A stretch of DNA of 5,581 bases from Bacteroidota bacterium (lineage in GTDB: Bacteria; Bacteroidota; Bacteroidia; Bacteroidales; VadinHA17), in NCBI GenBank assembly GCA_030631445.1, contig DAOVLD010000139.1, positions 1-5,581 on the forward strand. Reading direction: 5' to 3'. The notes beneath the pieces were generated by a model, which was not told the DNA's origin, did not search any database, and saw only the letters and a program-made list of their open reading frames with translations. This document shows, one piece after another, positions 4,908 through 5,581 of the stretch; positions within the stretch are counted from its first letter, which is position 1, and each line of letters opens with the position of its first letter. The position numbers and the translations under genes are program-made.

Positions 4908-5581
4908 ATGGAAAAGGAGTCTCTGTTTGGTAAGAATATCGATGAACTTAAAGAAATAGCTGTAAAAGCCGGCATGAAGGAATACACCGGAAAACAAATA
5001 GCTCACTGGTTGTATTGCAAAGACATTCGTGATATAGATGAAATGACTAACCTGTCGATAAAAAACCGAAGTGCACTTAAAGAAAATTATCAAATTGGCT
5101 TAGAAAATCCGGTTAATGTACAGACCTCGGCAGATGGAACAAAGAAATACCTGTTTCCTGCAGGTGAAAATAAATTTATCGAAACGGCTTATATCCCTGA
5201 AGAAAAGAGGAATACGATTTGCATTTCTACCCAGGCAGGTTGTAAATATGGATGTGAATTCTGTATGACAGGTAAGCAGGGATTCCAGGGAAATCTTACG
5301 TCAGGACAAATAATAAACCAGATTAAAAGCCTTCCGGAAAGAGACCTTATCAGCAACATTGTTTTAATGGGTATGGGAGAACCACTTGATAACCTGCAAG
5401 AAGTAATGAAAGCCCTTGACCTGTTAACATCGGATTGGGGTTTCGCTATGAGCCCCCGTCGTATTACTTTGTCCACTGTCGGGATACTTCCTGCCCTGAA
5501 AGAGTTTCTTGATAAAAGTGAATGCCACCTGGCGTTGAGTCTTCACACTCCTTTTGAAAAAGAAAGACAAAAACTCATGTC
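4908..5581 (+). CDS. rlmN: RlmN, dual-specificity 23S rRNA A2503 / tRNA A37 C2-methyltransferase (3' partial)
   Basis: The frame is open from the ATG at 4908 to the right edge, giving 224 residues of a protein usually about 340-380 long. RlmN is a cytoplasmic radical SAM enzyme that methylates C2 of adenosine 2503 in 23S rRNA and A37 in some tRNAs. The radical SAM cluster motif is C112/C116/C119 (GCKYGCEFCMTG). C105, seven residues before it, matches the methyl-carrying cysteine position (C118 in E. coli), and E92 in IETAYIPE matches the conserved glutamate. The motifs GMGEPLDN, SPRRITLSTVG and CHLALSLH are also typical. The second catalytic cysteine lies beyond the window. The start at 4908 gives MEKESLFGKNIDEL, a normal N-terminus for Bacteroidota RlmN. 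An in-frame ATG at 4893 would add five residues (MRNII) and is less likely. The leader is A/T-rich; the AAGGAG just after the start is coding, not a ribosome binding site. Confidence 0.95.
   Translation, partial: MEKESLFGKNIDELKEIAVKAGMKEYTGKQIAHWLYCKDIRDIDEMTNLSIKNRSALKENYQIGLENPVNVQTSADGTKKYLFPAGENKFIETAYIPEEKRNTICISTQAGCKYGCEFCMTGKQGFQGNLTSGQIINQIKSLPERDLISNIVLMGMGEPLDNLQEVMKALDLLTSDWGFAMSPRRITLSTVGILPALKEFLDKSECHLALSLHTPFEKERQKLM

Noticed and set aside
4911..4917. GAAAAGGAG as a Shine-Dalgarno site
   Set aside because: It lies inside the rlmN coding sequence, after the start. The next in-frame ATG is at codon 23, too far away, and would remove the conserved LFGK N-terminus.
4890..5476. 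Minus-strand ORFs opposite rlmN (4890-5093 and 5189-5476)
   Set aside because: They are antisense to conserved RlmN motifs, including the radical SAM cysteines. The Phe/Tyr-rich translations look like reverse reading of A/T-rich coding DNA.

Overview
The window reads as a piece of a Bacteroidota chromosome, most likely a Bacteroidales-like or related environmental lineage. The evidence is a type IX secretion system (T9SS) type A sorting domain at the end of the first gene, start codons preceded by A/T-rich DNA rather than Shine-Dalgarno sequences, low GC content, and long A/T-rich intergenic stretches built of short repeats. All five genes lie on the + strand. No tRNA, rRNA, CRISPR array or intact transposase gene was seen.

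Layout. (1) Bases 1-2003 hold the C-terminal 666 residues of a large secreted multidomain protein, cut by the window's left edge: Ig-like repeats, a jelly-roll-like domain, two CARDB-like domains and a T9SS sorting tail. The arrangement resembles the C-terminal half of gingipain-like C25 peptidases, but the catalytic part is outside the window. (2) Nineteen bases later, 2023-2607 encodes an HD-domain phosphohydrolase. (3) A 258-base gap follows with period-7 and period-8 micro-repeats. (4) 2866-3615 (ubiquitin-like domain fused to a Mut7-C PIN-like RNase domain with a zinc ribbon) and 3643-4338 (PP2A-like metallophosphoesterase) are 27 bases apart and are probably one transcription unit. (5) A 569-base gene-free stretch, 4339-4907, is packed with inverted and direct repeats. 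Its centre is a 121-base element with 25-base near-perfect terminal inverted repeats that looks like a MITE or IS remnant, and a diverged third copy of the same end lies just before the next gene. (6) 4908 to the right edge is the 5' two-thirds of rlmN, the radical SAM 23S rRNA A2503 methyltransferase.

The Mut7-C protein, the phosphoesterase and RlmN are all plausibly connected to RNA or nucleotide metabolism, but nothing in the sequence proves that they work together. The rlmN gene appears to be separated from the upstream pair by a candidate terminator and by the repeat-rich spacer. The genes belong to recognisable families. The least explained part of the window is the 4339-4907 spacer.
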